64,000 nucleotides of DNA from Magnolia sinica (lineage: Eukaryota > Streptophyta > Magnoliopsida > Magnoliales > Magnoliaceae), in NCBI RefSeq assembly GCF_029962835.1, contig NC_080584.1, positions 79,202,862-79,266,861 of the forward strand, in the 5' to 3' direction. Positions 54,497 through 64,000 of the stretch are shown here, piece after piece. The position numbers were made by a program, and so were the translations under genes. Numbering within the stretch: position 1 is the stretch's first letter; the number at the start of each line of letters is the position of its first letter. The notes under the pieces are model-generated. The model saw only the letters and a program-made list of their open reading frames with translations. It was not told where the DNA came from and did no database searches.

Positions 54497-57400
54497 TGTA
54501 ACGTCCCAAAAAAATCCGTACAAGGACCCGAGTACCACCTCAGGCAGAACTACCCAAGGACCACATCCTGTCGTATAATTTAGGTGGGATTTAGTTAAGT
54601 ACTAAACTAAATAATCAGTGGATAAAGCTTGGGCTACTAATTTCACAAATGGGAAGACCTAAAACCATGAGTACCACTGGCTCAATGTTACTTGAAGACC
54701 TAGAAGAAATCCCAAGAGCCTGTTGCTCTCGGGAGTATATTGAAACTTGGTAACAGACCTAGACCACACGTCGAGGGTCCGATGACCGCGAAACTATGGG
54801 ACTATGTCCGTCCTACTGGGCTTGATAACCATCGTGGGAATCAAGTTCAGATAGTGTCCAAAAATGGCCAACTTGAACTATGAGTGAAATGTGTGAGAAA
54901 CACAAATATCTTTAGAAAATGAAATGAAACTTAAGTGAATTGGGCCATTCACTCTCACACAAAGTTAAAAAATTTGAACTGTTAGTTTATGACCAAACTT
55001 CACCCATGGGGAAAGAAAATTTTCCTGCACATCCGTATAACCATGGCCCCGATTGAGTACGTACGACCGTTGATCTGACATAGGTTCTCCATGGTCGTTC
55101 GGCTTATCCGATCGCACCGAAATCATATCCTGGCATGGATCCACTGTCAGGGAGCGTACCTTATAATGTAGATGAATCGTGGGCCTCCCTATGAGCCATG
55201 TTCGTCAGAAACAACGGCCCAAGGGGTATAAACCATACATAAAGTGGACCTGGGGCCATTTGCATCACAAATGGGCCTATAAATAGCTCTCATTTCGCTC
55301 TCTCTCTCTCTCTCTCTCCCATATAGGAATTTTGCAAAACCCTAAGGGACAGAGAAGAAAAAAGAGAGAAAAGAGGAAAGAGAGAAGGAGAAACTTTGGG
55401 AGATCGGTGTGGAACCTTTCTTCCATGAATCCACACGCCAAATCACCGCCTCGTTGCAGTACCAAATCTCTTTCGGATATGATTTCAAGTAAGAAATATT
55501 AACCCTAATATCATTGTAGAGCTCCAAGATAGTTGTTCGTCAACCTAGCTAACCAGTTTCACCATTAGGTGCGTGACGTTCCATTTTTGAAAACGCAGAA
55601 TTTGGACCGAGTCCGAGTCGAGCATTCTGATGAAAGGTGCAGACTATAAACGCTTAGGTTACGGTTTATCAATGCTTTCATGACAAATAATGATTTATAT
55701 CTGTCTTGATTGCTACTGTATTATCTTAAATGTGTTGATTTATGTATGAGATACACCTATGAACTATGATAAATGAATGATGCACCCTATGTGTTTGTTG
55801 AAAAGTTCAAATAAGTGATAGAAAATGAATAATGTTTGCCATGATTGCTAACCTAGGATTCATCATTGTTATATGCATGTAGATCTCTCTGTATAAAGAA
55901 TTGATAAAACACATGTTGTAACTAACGTAGTATAAGTGTTTAATAAATTGTTTCAATGAGAAATGGTTGATGATTGGTATTTACTATAAGTATTAAGATA
56001 GGATTCCCTGTTGTCTTATGCATATGTATGTTTTCCTCTATGAAATCAATTGATAGAATGCAAGTTATATTTGACATGGTCTATGTGTTTGATGAAATGC
56101 CCAAATGATAATCCACTTGAATTATTTTGTTGAATGCTAAAATGGATATCACACGTGGTTGTAGCCATATCTGGATAGGATTGGGGCTATAAATGTAGTC
56201 CAGGCAATCGGTAAAAGTCCTTATTCGGGTGGCCGAATTTGTCTCGCCACCTTGGGTAAAGTTGATGAATCTGAATCGCACGATGATTGACGACAGTAGC
56301 CAGGCCACGAGGGTGCTTATGCACTCCATGTCGATTAAGTCAGTGTGCGCCTGTACCAATTGAGTTTGCCTAATAAACCAATTGACCTATTGTGCGTTTA
56401 CCATGTATGGACACGACTACTTGAATCTAAGGTACCCCTCACCAATATAAAGATCCACTTTAACCATGGTACTATGATCTACTAAGACTTATGAGCCGGG
56501 CATGGTAGTATGGGACACTGTGTCCGAGGTGTCGGCCTATGTTGGGGTAACGAGACTCCCCATAGTGACCAGTGAGCAACTAAGACTTGTTAGCCGGGCA
56601 TAGTGTTATGGGACACCATGTTCATGCTATCAGCCTACGCTGAGGTGACGAGCCTTCCCTTAGTGACCGCGAGCACAACTTCCTACAACTTGTCTATCGT
56701 ATGTATTTAACTAGGAGTGATGAACCTAGATGGATCCAGAATATAGGAGAAGAACCATTATGGTTGTCTTATGCCGAATGTTCAATTTGGGTCAATGATA
56801 TAAAGGGAGGTACCCTAGCTTTCTAAACTTACTGTATGAATAAGCTTAATTAATTACTTGGCTAACACGACCATGCATTGCACTGCATTAGTTAGGATGT
56901 GCTTAAAAGGCATTGGAGTTGTACCGTTTTGAGAAAGTGTTGTCATATGCGAAATAGGCTGTCGGAGTCGCGTGTAAGGGAGCTTTGATGTGAGGGCATG
57001 CATCATTACTTGCACCCCATTCCTGTATTAAAAAGAGTAGTTAGAAAGTGATTGCTATAATTGATTTATCATTACTGCTTGATTGACTTGATACATGTGT
57101 AACTTTTACCTTGTAGAACCACTGAGTTGATCACTCACTCCCACTCTGGGACGGTGTTTTAAAACACCAACTAGACTCTGATGTAGATGCAGGTACAGAT
57201 GATGTCTATGCTCTGGAGCAGAACTTCTTGGATGAGGAGGGAGAATTCTCCTACTTCCAACTCTCGAGCAGGTCGATGTAGACCTCGTGCCGATACGTAG
57301 GGACCACTGGGGCATCTGGGCTTAGTTAAACACTTTTACATATTCATTTTGTTCATTTTGAAACAATACATGTATATACTAAACCCAGTTACGTACTCAT

Positions 57401-57630
57401 ACTCTGGAGGAAACTTGTGAAACAATTGCATACTTAAATAGATATGTTTCAGACTTTCGCTTGCTTAACTTAATTATATCCGGAGTATGATGTGTTGTTT
57501 AGTATAATCACATGCATGCTTAACTCATTAACATGGAAGAAATCTAAATATTATCATCCATATTACATAAGTGATGTTCTGAATCTCAGGAGTAAAGCTT
57601 TGCTCGACCCTCGAAATTCAGGGCGATACA
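54497..57630 (+). repeat. 3' LTR of del-type gypsy element (3.1 kb)
   Basis: Starts TGTAACGTCCC directly after the polypurine tract and ends CAGGGCGATACA. No gene. Next to it on the right the sequence changes abruptly to a LINE. The TSD should be TAGTC (57631-57635); its partner is lost with the 5' end. Confidence 0.75.
55278..55286 (+). promoter_or_regulatory. LTR TATA box
   Basis: GGGCCTATAAATAGCTCTC, followed 10 bases later by a CT microsatellite (55297-55318), typical of a plant Pol II core promoter. Probable start of the element's transcript about 30 bases downstream. Confidence 0.55.
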
Positions 57631-57639
57631 TAGTCCTTC

Positions 57640-60616
57640 CTTCATTTTAGGAAACCCAGCCTGCAGCTAACCCCATCCCAAAGGACGGCATTCCGGGTCT
57701 AGATGGTTTTCCCTCCTCTTTCTTCACCGAGTGCTGGCAAACTGTGGGGGAGGACATCCATAAAGTAGCCTGCTTCTTATTTGCAGGGGGTCCACTCCCT
57801 AGAGCATTCACTGCATCCCTGATCGGCCTTATTCCAGAAACCCCGACAGCTTCTAAAGTTGCTGATTATCGACCGATTAGCCTATCTAATGTACATGGTA
57901 TATAAAATCTTCTCAAAAATCCTGGCAGCCTGTCTGAGCAAGGTTCTTCCAAAGCTGATTTCCTCAAAGCAAGGGGCGTTTGTTCAAGGCAGATCTATCA
58001 TAGAGAACATTGCGATGGCACTGGAGGCAATGAGAAACATGGACAAGAAATCGAGGGGAGGAAATATCATCCTAAATTAAGACTTGGAGAAAGCCTATGA
58101 CAGGGTGGACTAGAATTTCTTTAAGCAAGTTATGGCTTGATTTGGATTTAGCGATAGGTAGATTACGCTAATGGAATCTTGTTGGGGAAACAATTGGTTC
58201 TTGGTCCTCATCAACGGGGAAGCAGCGGGCTCCTTCAAATCTCTCAGAGGGCTTCGTCAAGGGGATCCTCTCTCCCCCAAGCTATTTATCCTAGCAGCGG
58301 AAGCCTTTTCCAGAAACTTCAAGCAATTGGTTATTAGAGGTTGGTGCAAAACTTTTAAACTCCAAAGAGGTTGCCCGCCAATCTCTCACCTATTGTTTGT
58401 AGATGATACCCTGTTATTTGTGAATAGGAGTTGTGAGTCGCTGCTTACAATCAAGAGTTTTTTGTCTTCCTTTTAAGAAGCTTTAGGTCAAAGGATCAAC
58501 AACAACAAGAGTTGCTTCCTCTAGTCCAATAAGCTGACGGTGAGCAGGATCAGAAATATAGAGCAAATTCTGGGCTTCTCCAAAGACATAACGGGCGTCC
58601 AATACTTGGGAGTTTCCCTATTTAAAGGTAAAATTACTTTAGCAATATTTCAGGTCCTCATGGAAAAGATAAGCAACAGAATTAGCGGTTGTAATGCAAG
58701 ATTTTTGTCCCATGCTGGCAGGCTGATCCTCATCAAACATGTGTTGGGTAGCATGCCTCTTCACATCATGGCTACCACAAATATACCAGCCCAAGTGGTG
58801 GCCAATCTAGAGCGTAGTTCCCCCACTTCTTTTGGGGCTGGGCCGAGGGAAAAAGAAAATGCCAGTGGATTGTGTGGAGCAAGATATCTAGGCCTATTGA
58901 AGAAGGAGGTCCGGGTGTTAGAAAGTTGAAAGAGGTGTTGACTGCGCTTCGAATGAAGATGGCCTGGAACGTTAAGTACGGGGAGAAGGGGGGGTCCTTG
59001 GGTGTCCCATATGAGAGCTAAGCACCGCAGAGATCTTGAGGAAGCAAGCACAGTCAGTGCATCTAGCCAGGCTTCACCCTTCTGGAAAGAAATCAGGTGT
59101 GTGCTGCATATGTTACCCAGTAATGTCCAATGACAGGTGGGAACAGGTGGTTTGAATTTGTGGATAGAAAATTGGATAGGGTTGGGCCCCCTCCAGCAGC
59201 TTGTCATCAACCCCATCCTGGCTTCGCTGCAGTCATTGCAGGTGAGTGACTTCATTAGTCCATCTAGTCCCCTCCCTCCTTTAGTGAGCTTATATCTGCC
59301 CCAAGATACTCTGAACTTCATCTTCCAGGGAGGATTTGCTACGTCTGAGGACAGGTCGGTGTGTTTATGGACACATGACCCAACCAAATCCTTCTTGACC
59401 AAGTCGGCCTGGAAAATGAGCAGAGACTCGTCCTTGGCTAGGTGGTGGTTCAACTGGATCTGGCACAGTAAAGTCCCTCCCAAAATGTCGTTGTTTCTTT
59501 GGAAATTGATGCAGAGAGCGACTCCAGTTGACGTCAGAGTGCATTCCAAAGGTATCCAGCTACCCTTTATATGCTCATGCTGTGTTGATGCCAACATATC
59601 TAGACCAAAGCCGGAATCTATTCAGCACCTTTTTCTAAATGGGCAGCTACCCAGGAAGATTTGGCACCACTTCTCAGCTGTTTGTGGTATATCTCTCCTC
59701 CCACATCATTCGGTTGAAGACAGATTGATGCAATGGAAAAATGCAACAACTCCAGGTTCAGCTCCAACCCCCATCAGGAAAGTCATTCCCATCCATATCT
59801 GTTGGGAGTTATGGCGAGCTAGGAACGAGGCCAGGCATGATAACCGTCCCATGCTCGCGGCCACTTCCATTGCTCGAATCAAATGGTGGGCCATGTCCAT
59901 CTTAGAGGGTAAGTCTGATTGCCTTAGGGAGCACGTCGGGGCTGGGCTGGGTATGTCGCCTCCTTTCAGACAATTTTGCAACACACATATTGTTAAATGG
60001 GCGAAACCGGCTAGTGGTTGGGTAAAATTGAATGTGGATGGTTTGGCCAGTGGGAATCCAAGGCTACATATTCGCTTTCTCGTCTGGCTACGGGGTGGGG
60101 ATGAATAATAGAGCTGAACTTCGTGTTATATACGATGACCTTATCCTGTGCCTACAAAGAGGGCTTGACAGAATGGATGTAAAAACAGATTCTAAGGTTG
60201 CAGCGGGCCTCCACTCAGGTAATTCCAACACCCCATGGCAATGGAAACCTTGGGTCACGAGAATCAAGAATGTGGGGCAAATAACTACATTTGTAGTTAC
60301 TATTATCCAGAGGGAAGGGAACGACCCGACTGATGGCATGGCTAGGGAGGGTAGTAAGGGTCAGGTGGCTGTTGTTCTAGACTAGTTGGGGGGATCTCCC
60401 CCCCATGTTCTTAGATAAAGTGGGGTTAGGAGCTGTTAGAGATAACTGTGAGAAGATGTAAAGTTTTCTTTTTTGCTTTTCCTTTTCCCCTTTGGTGGTC
60501 GTATGTGGCTGCCTTTATGATAGGCGCCCTTTTTTTTTGTTCCAGGGGCGCCCGAAGGCCCTATCGATATAAAGCTCACTTTTTCTATAGAAAGCTAGAT
60601 TTTGGAAAAAAAAAAA
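57640..60616 (+). pseudogene. LINE (L1-like) ORF2 remnant
   Basis: Domains in order: RT starting in mid-domain (DGIPGLDGFPSSFF near 57690; ADYRPISLSNV near 57862; QGAFVQGRSIIENI; LRQGDPLSPKLFILAAEAF near 58250-58310; catalytic box LLFVDDTLLF near 58393-58420), a connecting region (QYLGVSLFKGKI), a zf-RVT region (SAWKMSRDSS, WIWHSKVPPKMSLFLWKL near 59410-59510) and RNase H (GWVKLNVDGLASGNPR near 60018-60062; frameshift; NNRAELRVI; VKTDSKV; REGNDPTDGMA). The endonuclease and RT N-terminus are missing at the border with the gypsy LTR. At least six stops and two frameshifts are present. An A-run (60605-60615) marks the 3' end. A 323-codon open stretch (59137-60108) is the zf-RVT/RNase H part. Confidence 0.88.
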
Positions 60617-60618
60617 GC

Positions 60619-60652
<34 letters not shown>

Positions 60653-60739
60653 TTTAAAAAAGAATGAAAGGAAAAAAAATGAACCCCATTGTGTCTTGTT
60701 TTTACTATCCTTGGTTCCCCGGGGGAAGCTATGCGGATT

Positions 60740-61430
60740 ATTCATCATGTGAGGCGCACCTTTAATGTGGACCATCCATTATGCAAGGCCCAACTTCATA
60801 GCAGTCGTCCATCATGTGAGACCCTCCTTGGGTGTAGGTCATTCATCGCAAAGGGTTGGTCTTTGATGTTGACCATCCATTACGTGGAGCCCACCTTGAT
60901 ATGGTCATTCCTCATGTGGGGCCCACCATCAATGATTGTCCATCATGTGGGGCAGACCTTTAATTTCAATTGCCCATCATGCAGAACCCACTTCTGATGT
61001 GGACCGTCCATCTTGTGGGCTTCACCTTCAAACTGTGCCATCCAATCACACTCATTATAAGGGGATGACCTTTGATGTATACCATCCATTATGCAGGGCC
61101 CACCTTAATGTGGGCCATCCCATCATGTGGGGCCCACCCTCAATGTCCACTTCCCATCATTTGGAGACCAGGTTTGACATGGACCTTCCATCATATGGGC
61201 TCTACCTTTGAACTGGGTCGCCCCACTTTGATTTGGGCCATTAATTTAACATTAGGGGCCAACCTTTGATATGGACCATCTATGATGTCAGCTCACATTA
61301 ATATGTGTCATCCATTATATGGGCCCATCTTTGGTGTGGACCATCCATTATGTGGTCTCACGTTTGACATGGACAATCCATCATGTGGGGCCTCCTTTTA
61401 ATATGGCCATCCATCACATGGAAAAATAAG
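60740..61430. repeat. Minisatellite of about 37-bp period
   Basis: About 18 degenerate units of the type TTTGATGTGGACCATCCAT, then CATGTGGGGCCCACC. Units vary in length (about 34-40) and by up to a third of positions. The words GGGGCCCACC and CCATCCAT are those of the palindromic MITEs. Open frames across it are side effects of a period close to a multiple of three. Confidence 0.8.
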
Positions 61431-61456
61431 ATAAGATAAGAGAGAGAGAGAGAGAG
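61430..61456. repeat. (GA)n microsatellite
   Basis: AGATAAGATAAG then GAGAGAGAGAGAGAGAG. Confidence 0.9.
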
Positions 61457-61509
61457 GGAAGAGGAAAAGTTAAAAATTAAAAAGCTGAAAAAATTAAAAA
61501 TAAAGGACA

Positions 61510-61985
61510 GGTAACATTTACCACGTATGTTACTTTTATAATAGCACTTATCTAATTAACAAATTAGCTTATTAACTTTTATAAGTTAAAAACGTTACTT
61601 ATTAGGTGGTATCTAGATAGACCCTACATGTTCACTAACTTGAAGTTAGGATCATGGATTAATAATTTTTTTTAAAGCCCTGACCACCACTAAAAAAGTT
61701 GAGCCACGATCTGGAGGTCTTGGCATAGTAACCATTTATGCAACATTTCTACTAGAGCTTTGTGCATCCGCATGAATGGTTACATTCATTGCTTTAAAAT
61801 TTCTCTTCTCATCCAACGGCCTAGGTTCCTTCATTTCGGCTCACGCAAAGTATTGTCTGACATCTCTTCTTCCCCGGCCAGAGTAGCCTCTGAGGAAAGG
61901 AAAAGCAATGGATGGGGCATCTTTTCTTTTTTCTTTTTTTATTTTCAAATCTTTATATTCTTTTAACTTTCTTTGATTTTTTTTT
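61510..61985. repeat. U repeat, array unit 1
   Basis: Landmarks: GCACTTATCTAATTAAC, TAAGTTAAAAACGTTAC, GAAGTTAGGATCATGGATTAAT, GTTGAGCCACGATCTGGAGGTCTTGGC, CTTTGTGCATCCGCATGAATGG, CTCACGCAAAGTATTG and a T/C tail. Units 2 and 3 follow in the same orientation, and a fourth copy is at 17640-18130. Confidence 0.7.
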
Positions 61986-62585
61986 TCTTTGGGAACATTG
62001 TGGGGAAACCGTGGAAGCACACATAGATGAATCGAACAAAGTACTCCAATTCACAACAAAGTTCAAACATAGACAAATTGAATTTTAGGTATGAAAACTC
62101 GTGTGGGAAAAAAAAATCATTGCGCAAAGCAATAATAATGCACCATGAAAGAAGAAAATTACAATAGATAGAAATTATCGATTTAAACAAGCCTCAAATC
62201 TTCCTGACAAGCCCAAGCTATGCCTTTGAAATCTTAGGAACAAATTAGAAATCCCTCTCTATTTCTCAAATCTCAATTACACCCCATTATATAAGCTTCC
62301 ATGAGAATCACAATCGAAATAGGAAATAGATCTCTCACGCAATTCTGCGTGCACGCTCAATGGTACCTTCGATGGCACTTCGATGGAATCAACAATCTAT
62401 CGATGGCATCAAATACCTTCGATGTCATCGAGTAAAATACCAAAATGTTTCAATGATAAAACATGAATTTTCTGAGTTTTTCCGATGGCATCGAGCACCT
62501 GTTCGATGGCATCAAATTATGCTCGATGGCATCGTGCATTCTATCAATGGCATCAACAAACACTATTACTTATAGATTTGATATA
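61986..62585. repeat. Insertion between array units 1 and 2
   Basis: AT-rich and unlike the units on either side. Its right part (62360-62565) holds about nine irregularly spaced copies of a (T)CGATGGCATC(GA) word. No terminal repeat or gene recognised. Confidence 0.45.
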
Positions 62586-62726
62586 TAAACAACAAACATT
62601 ACTTTTACAATCACGCTTATCAAACTAACTTTTAAAAAAGTAACGTATTAACTGATATAAGTTAAAAAAGTTACATATATATATATATATATAGGTTCAG
62701 TTTGCATTACTGGCTCGCCCGTTCCA

Positions 62727-62908
62727 CATCGCAGAGATGAGTCATGTGAGCCGAGCAAAGGCCTGGGTTGCCTGGTTCTTAAAGTGGAGGGCACCACGTC
62801 AGGCTGGTTTCACATGACTCATCGCAGAGATGAGTCATGTGAGCCGAGCAAAGGCATGGGTTGCCTGGTTCTTAAAGTGGAGGGCACCACGTCAGGCTGG
62901 TTTCATAG
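62727..62908. repeat. 93-bp tandem duplication
   Basis: Two copies (62727-62819 and from 62820) starting CATCGCAGAGATGAGTCATG and ending CACGTCAGGCTGGTTTCA; only a C/A difference in GGC(C/A)TGGG is seen. Confidence 0.9.
62811..62841. repeat. Perfect hairpin at duplication junction
   Basis: Arms CACATGACTCATC and GATGAGTCATGTG (13 bp) with loop GCAGA. Each arm contains TGAGTCA/TGACTCA, a bZIP (GCN4-type) core. Confidence 0.8.
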
Positions 62909-63480
62909 AGCAGCTATCACCTCCCGCACATGACAGTGGAAGGAAAACGAGTCGGTGCTAACTCGAGCCCAACTCGCCCACAAGGCTGGACTCAGACGTA
63001 CCACCATCTTTGAAAAAACAAAAAAAAAAAAGTTTATATATATATATATATATATATTAGGTGTTATCCAAACAGGCCCTAAATGTTCAGTAACTTGAGG
63101 TTAGGATCGTGGATTAATTTATTTTGGAACCTTGACCAACTTTAAATAGTTGAGCCACAATCTTGATGTCTTAGCCTAGGAGCATTCATGCTACTGGTAA
63201 GCTTTTTGTGCACTGGCATGAATGGCTACATTCACTACCGTAAACATTTTCTTCTCATGCTACATGTTAGGTTCTTTCTCTTCATCTCAAGCAAACCACC
63301 GCATAATTACCATTCCTTTCACGTCAGAATTGTGTCCTCCCCCGTAAAAGGGAAAGCAACGTGGTGGCTCTTTTTCTTTTGTTCTTTTCTTTTCTTTTCT
63401 TTTCTTTTTCTTTTTTTCTTTTTCCCCCCCGGCTATATTTTTTATCTTTTTTTTTTTTTTTTCCGTCATTTTTTTTTTCA

Positions 63481-64000
63481 AGAACATAAGCTACTATTAC
63501 AGTGGCGCTTATCAAACTAACTTAAGCTAAAAAAAACTTAACTTATTAACTGGTATCCAAGCTGGCCCAGGATGATTACAGTTAGGATCGTAGATTAAAT
63601 TATTTTTGAGTGTTGGTCACTATCTGGATATCTTGGCCTGGGAACATTCATGCAACTTGTACTTGAGCTTTGTGCATCCGCATAAATGGTTTTATTAGCT
63701 TGTATAAATATTTTCTTCTCATGCAACATGTTATGATAGGCTTCCCCGGGTCCTTTTTCTCCCGGGGATCCCCGAAATCTGTATTTGCAGCCTGATATCA
63801 ATGAAATATCTCTCCTCTTTAAAATAAATAAATAAAAAAAAAACACATGTTGTGTTCTTTCTCATCAGCTCACGGAAAGCACGGCATCCTTCCTCCGCGC
63901 AAAAGGGGAAAAGATGGAGGGGGCTCCTTTTTTCTTTATTTCTTTTCTTTTCTTTTCTCGTTTTTTCTTTTTCCTTACTCCTGCTCCGGTGGTAGACTCT
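63481..64000. repeat. U repeat, array unit 3 (runs out of window)
   Basis: Starts ACATAAGCTACTATTACAGTGG and contains CAGTTAGGATCGTAGATTAAAT, CTTTGTGCATCCGCATAAATGG and CTCACGGAAAGCACGGCATCC. A short retroposon (63733-63844) interrupts it. Confidence 0.7.
63733..63844 (+). mobile_element. Short retroposon (LINE 3' end) with TSD
   Basis: 112-bp insertion beginning ATGATAGGCTTCCCCGGG and ending in an A-rich tail (AAATAAATAAATAAAAAAAAAAC), flanked by ACATGTT (63726-63732 and 63845-63851). Removal restores the unit sequence. Contains the near-palindrome CCCGGGTCC...CCCGGGGATCCCC. It is a strongly 5'-truncated copy. Confidence 0.7.

Larger units (their letters stand above)
62673..63056. mobile_element. 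(TA)n-flanked insertion with internal duplication
   Basis: TA runs at 62675-62692 and 63038-63056 bound a GC-richer core of about 345 bp. Removing it restores the unit order seen in unit 1 (GTTAC then TTAGGTGGTATC). It is unrelated in sequence to the GGGAAAAGG MITE but shows the same (TA)n flanking. Confidence 0.5.
62586..63480. repeat. U repeat, array unit 2 (split)
   Basis: Runs from CATTACTTTTACAATCACGCTTATC to a T-rich tail near 63475. It is split between AAAAAAGTTAC (62672) and TTAGGTGTTATCC (63057) by an AT-flanked insertion. Confidence 0.7.

Noticed and set aside
60689-61269. Three overlapping plus-strand frames across the 37-bp minisatellite
   Set aside because: Open because of the repeat period and composition; no protein family resemblance.
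60740-61430. Possible CRISPR-like array of regularly spaced repeats
   Set aside because: Units are contiguous and degenerate with no unique spacers, and the DNA is plant nuclear.

Overview
The window is plant nuclear DNA made almost entirely of nested transposable elements, with one convincing host gene. Plant origin follows from an NLR-type (NB-ARC/LRR) gene, Ty3/gypsy and Athila-type LTR retrotransposons with plant primer-binding sites, plant LINEs with an RNase H tail, tRNA-derived SINEs and many (TA)n-associated MITEs. The abundant palindromic repeats built from words such as GTGGGCCCCACC and CCATCCATTTT resemble repeats I associate with magnoliid genomes; that placement is a low-confidence inference.

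Left part (1-30.4 kb). The window opens with the 3' end of a gypsy element whose LTR sits inside an NLR paralogue, leaving a truncated N-terminal half (781-1518, minus strand). A repeat unit of about 2.1-2.9 kb is triplicated from about 2.0 to 9.3 kb. Its third copy is split by a LINE fragment and by a complete but decayed 5.9-kb gypsy element (9283-15227, TSD GATAT). A solo LTR of the same family (16728-17430, TSD TCATG) lies inside a (TA)n-flanked MITE. A second gypsy remnant with a related LTR follows (18.4-20.0 kb). From 20 to 30.4 kb there are fold-back elements, SINEs, LINE tails and microsatellites but no host gene.

Middle (30.4-34.1 kb). A Mutator-like MITE with a perfect 9-bp TSD lies just upstream of a 1004-codon uninterrupted NLR reading frame (31053-34067, plus strand). 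Its NB-ARC lacks the P-loop lysine, the kinase-2 aspartate and the RNBS-B arginine. The truncated paralogue at the left edge shares these losses, so a motif-degenerate NB-ARC is a property of this NLR family rather than decay of one copy.

Right part (35.4-64 kb). A 5'-truncated gypsy element with a 3.1-kb 3' LTR (35430-57630) holds two later insertions: a roughly 4-kb solo LTR (37460-41416, TSD GTACC) and a complete 12.2-kb Athila-like element (42121-54362, TSD ATGGA). The Athila LTRs are nearly identical although its coding region has several frameshifts and a stop. A decayed LINE (57.64-60.62 kb), a minisatellite of about 37-bp period, and an array of roughly 0.5-kb units carrying three further insertions fill the rest.

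Apart from the two NLR genes, everything coding belongs to mobile elements. The two NLR copies are the only pair that bears on host biology; the rest records successive insertions whose relative order can be read from target-site duplications.
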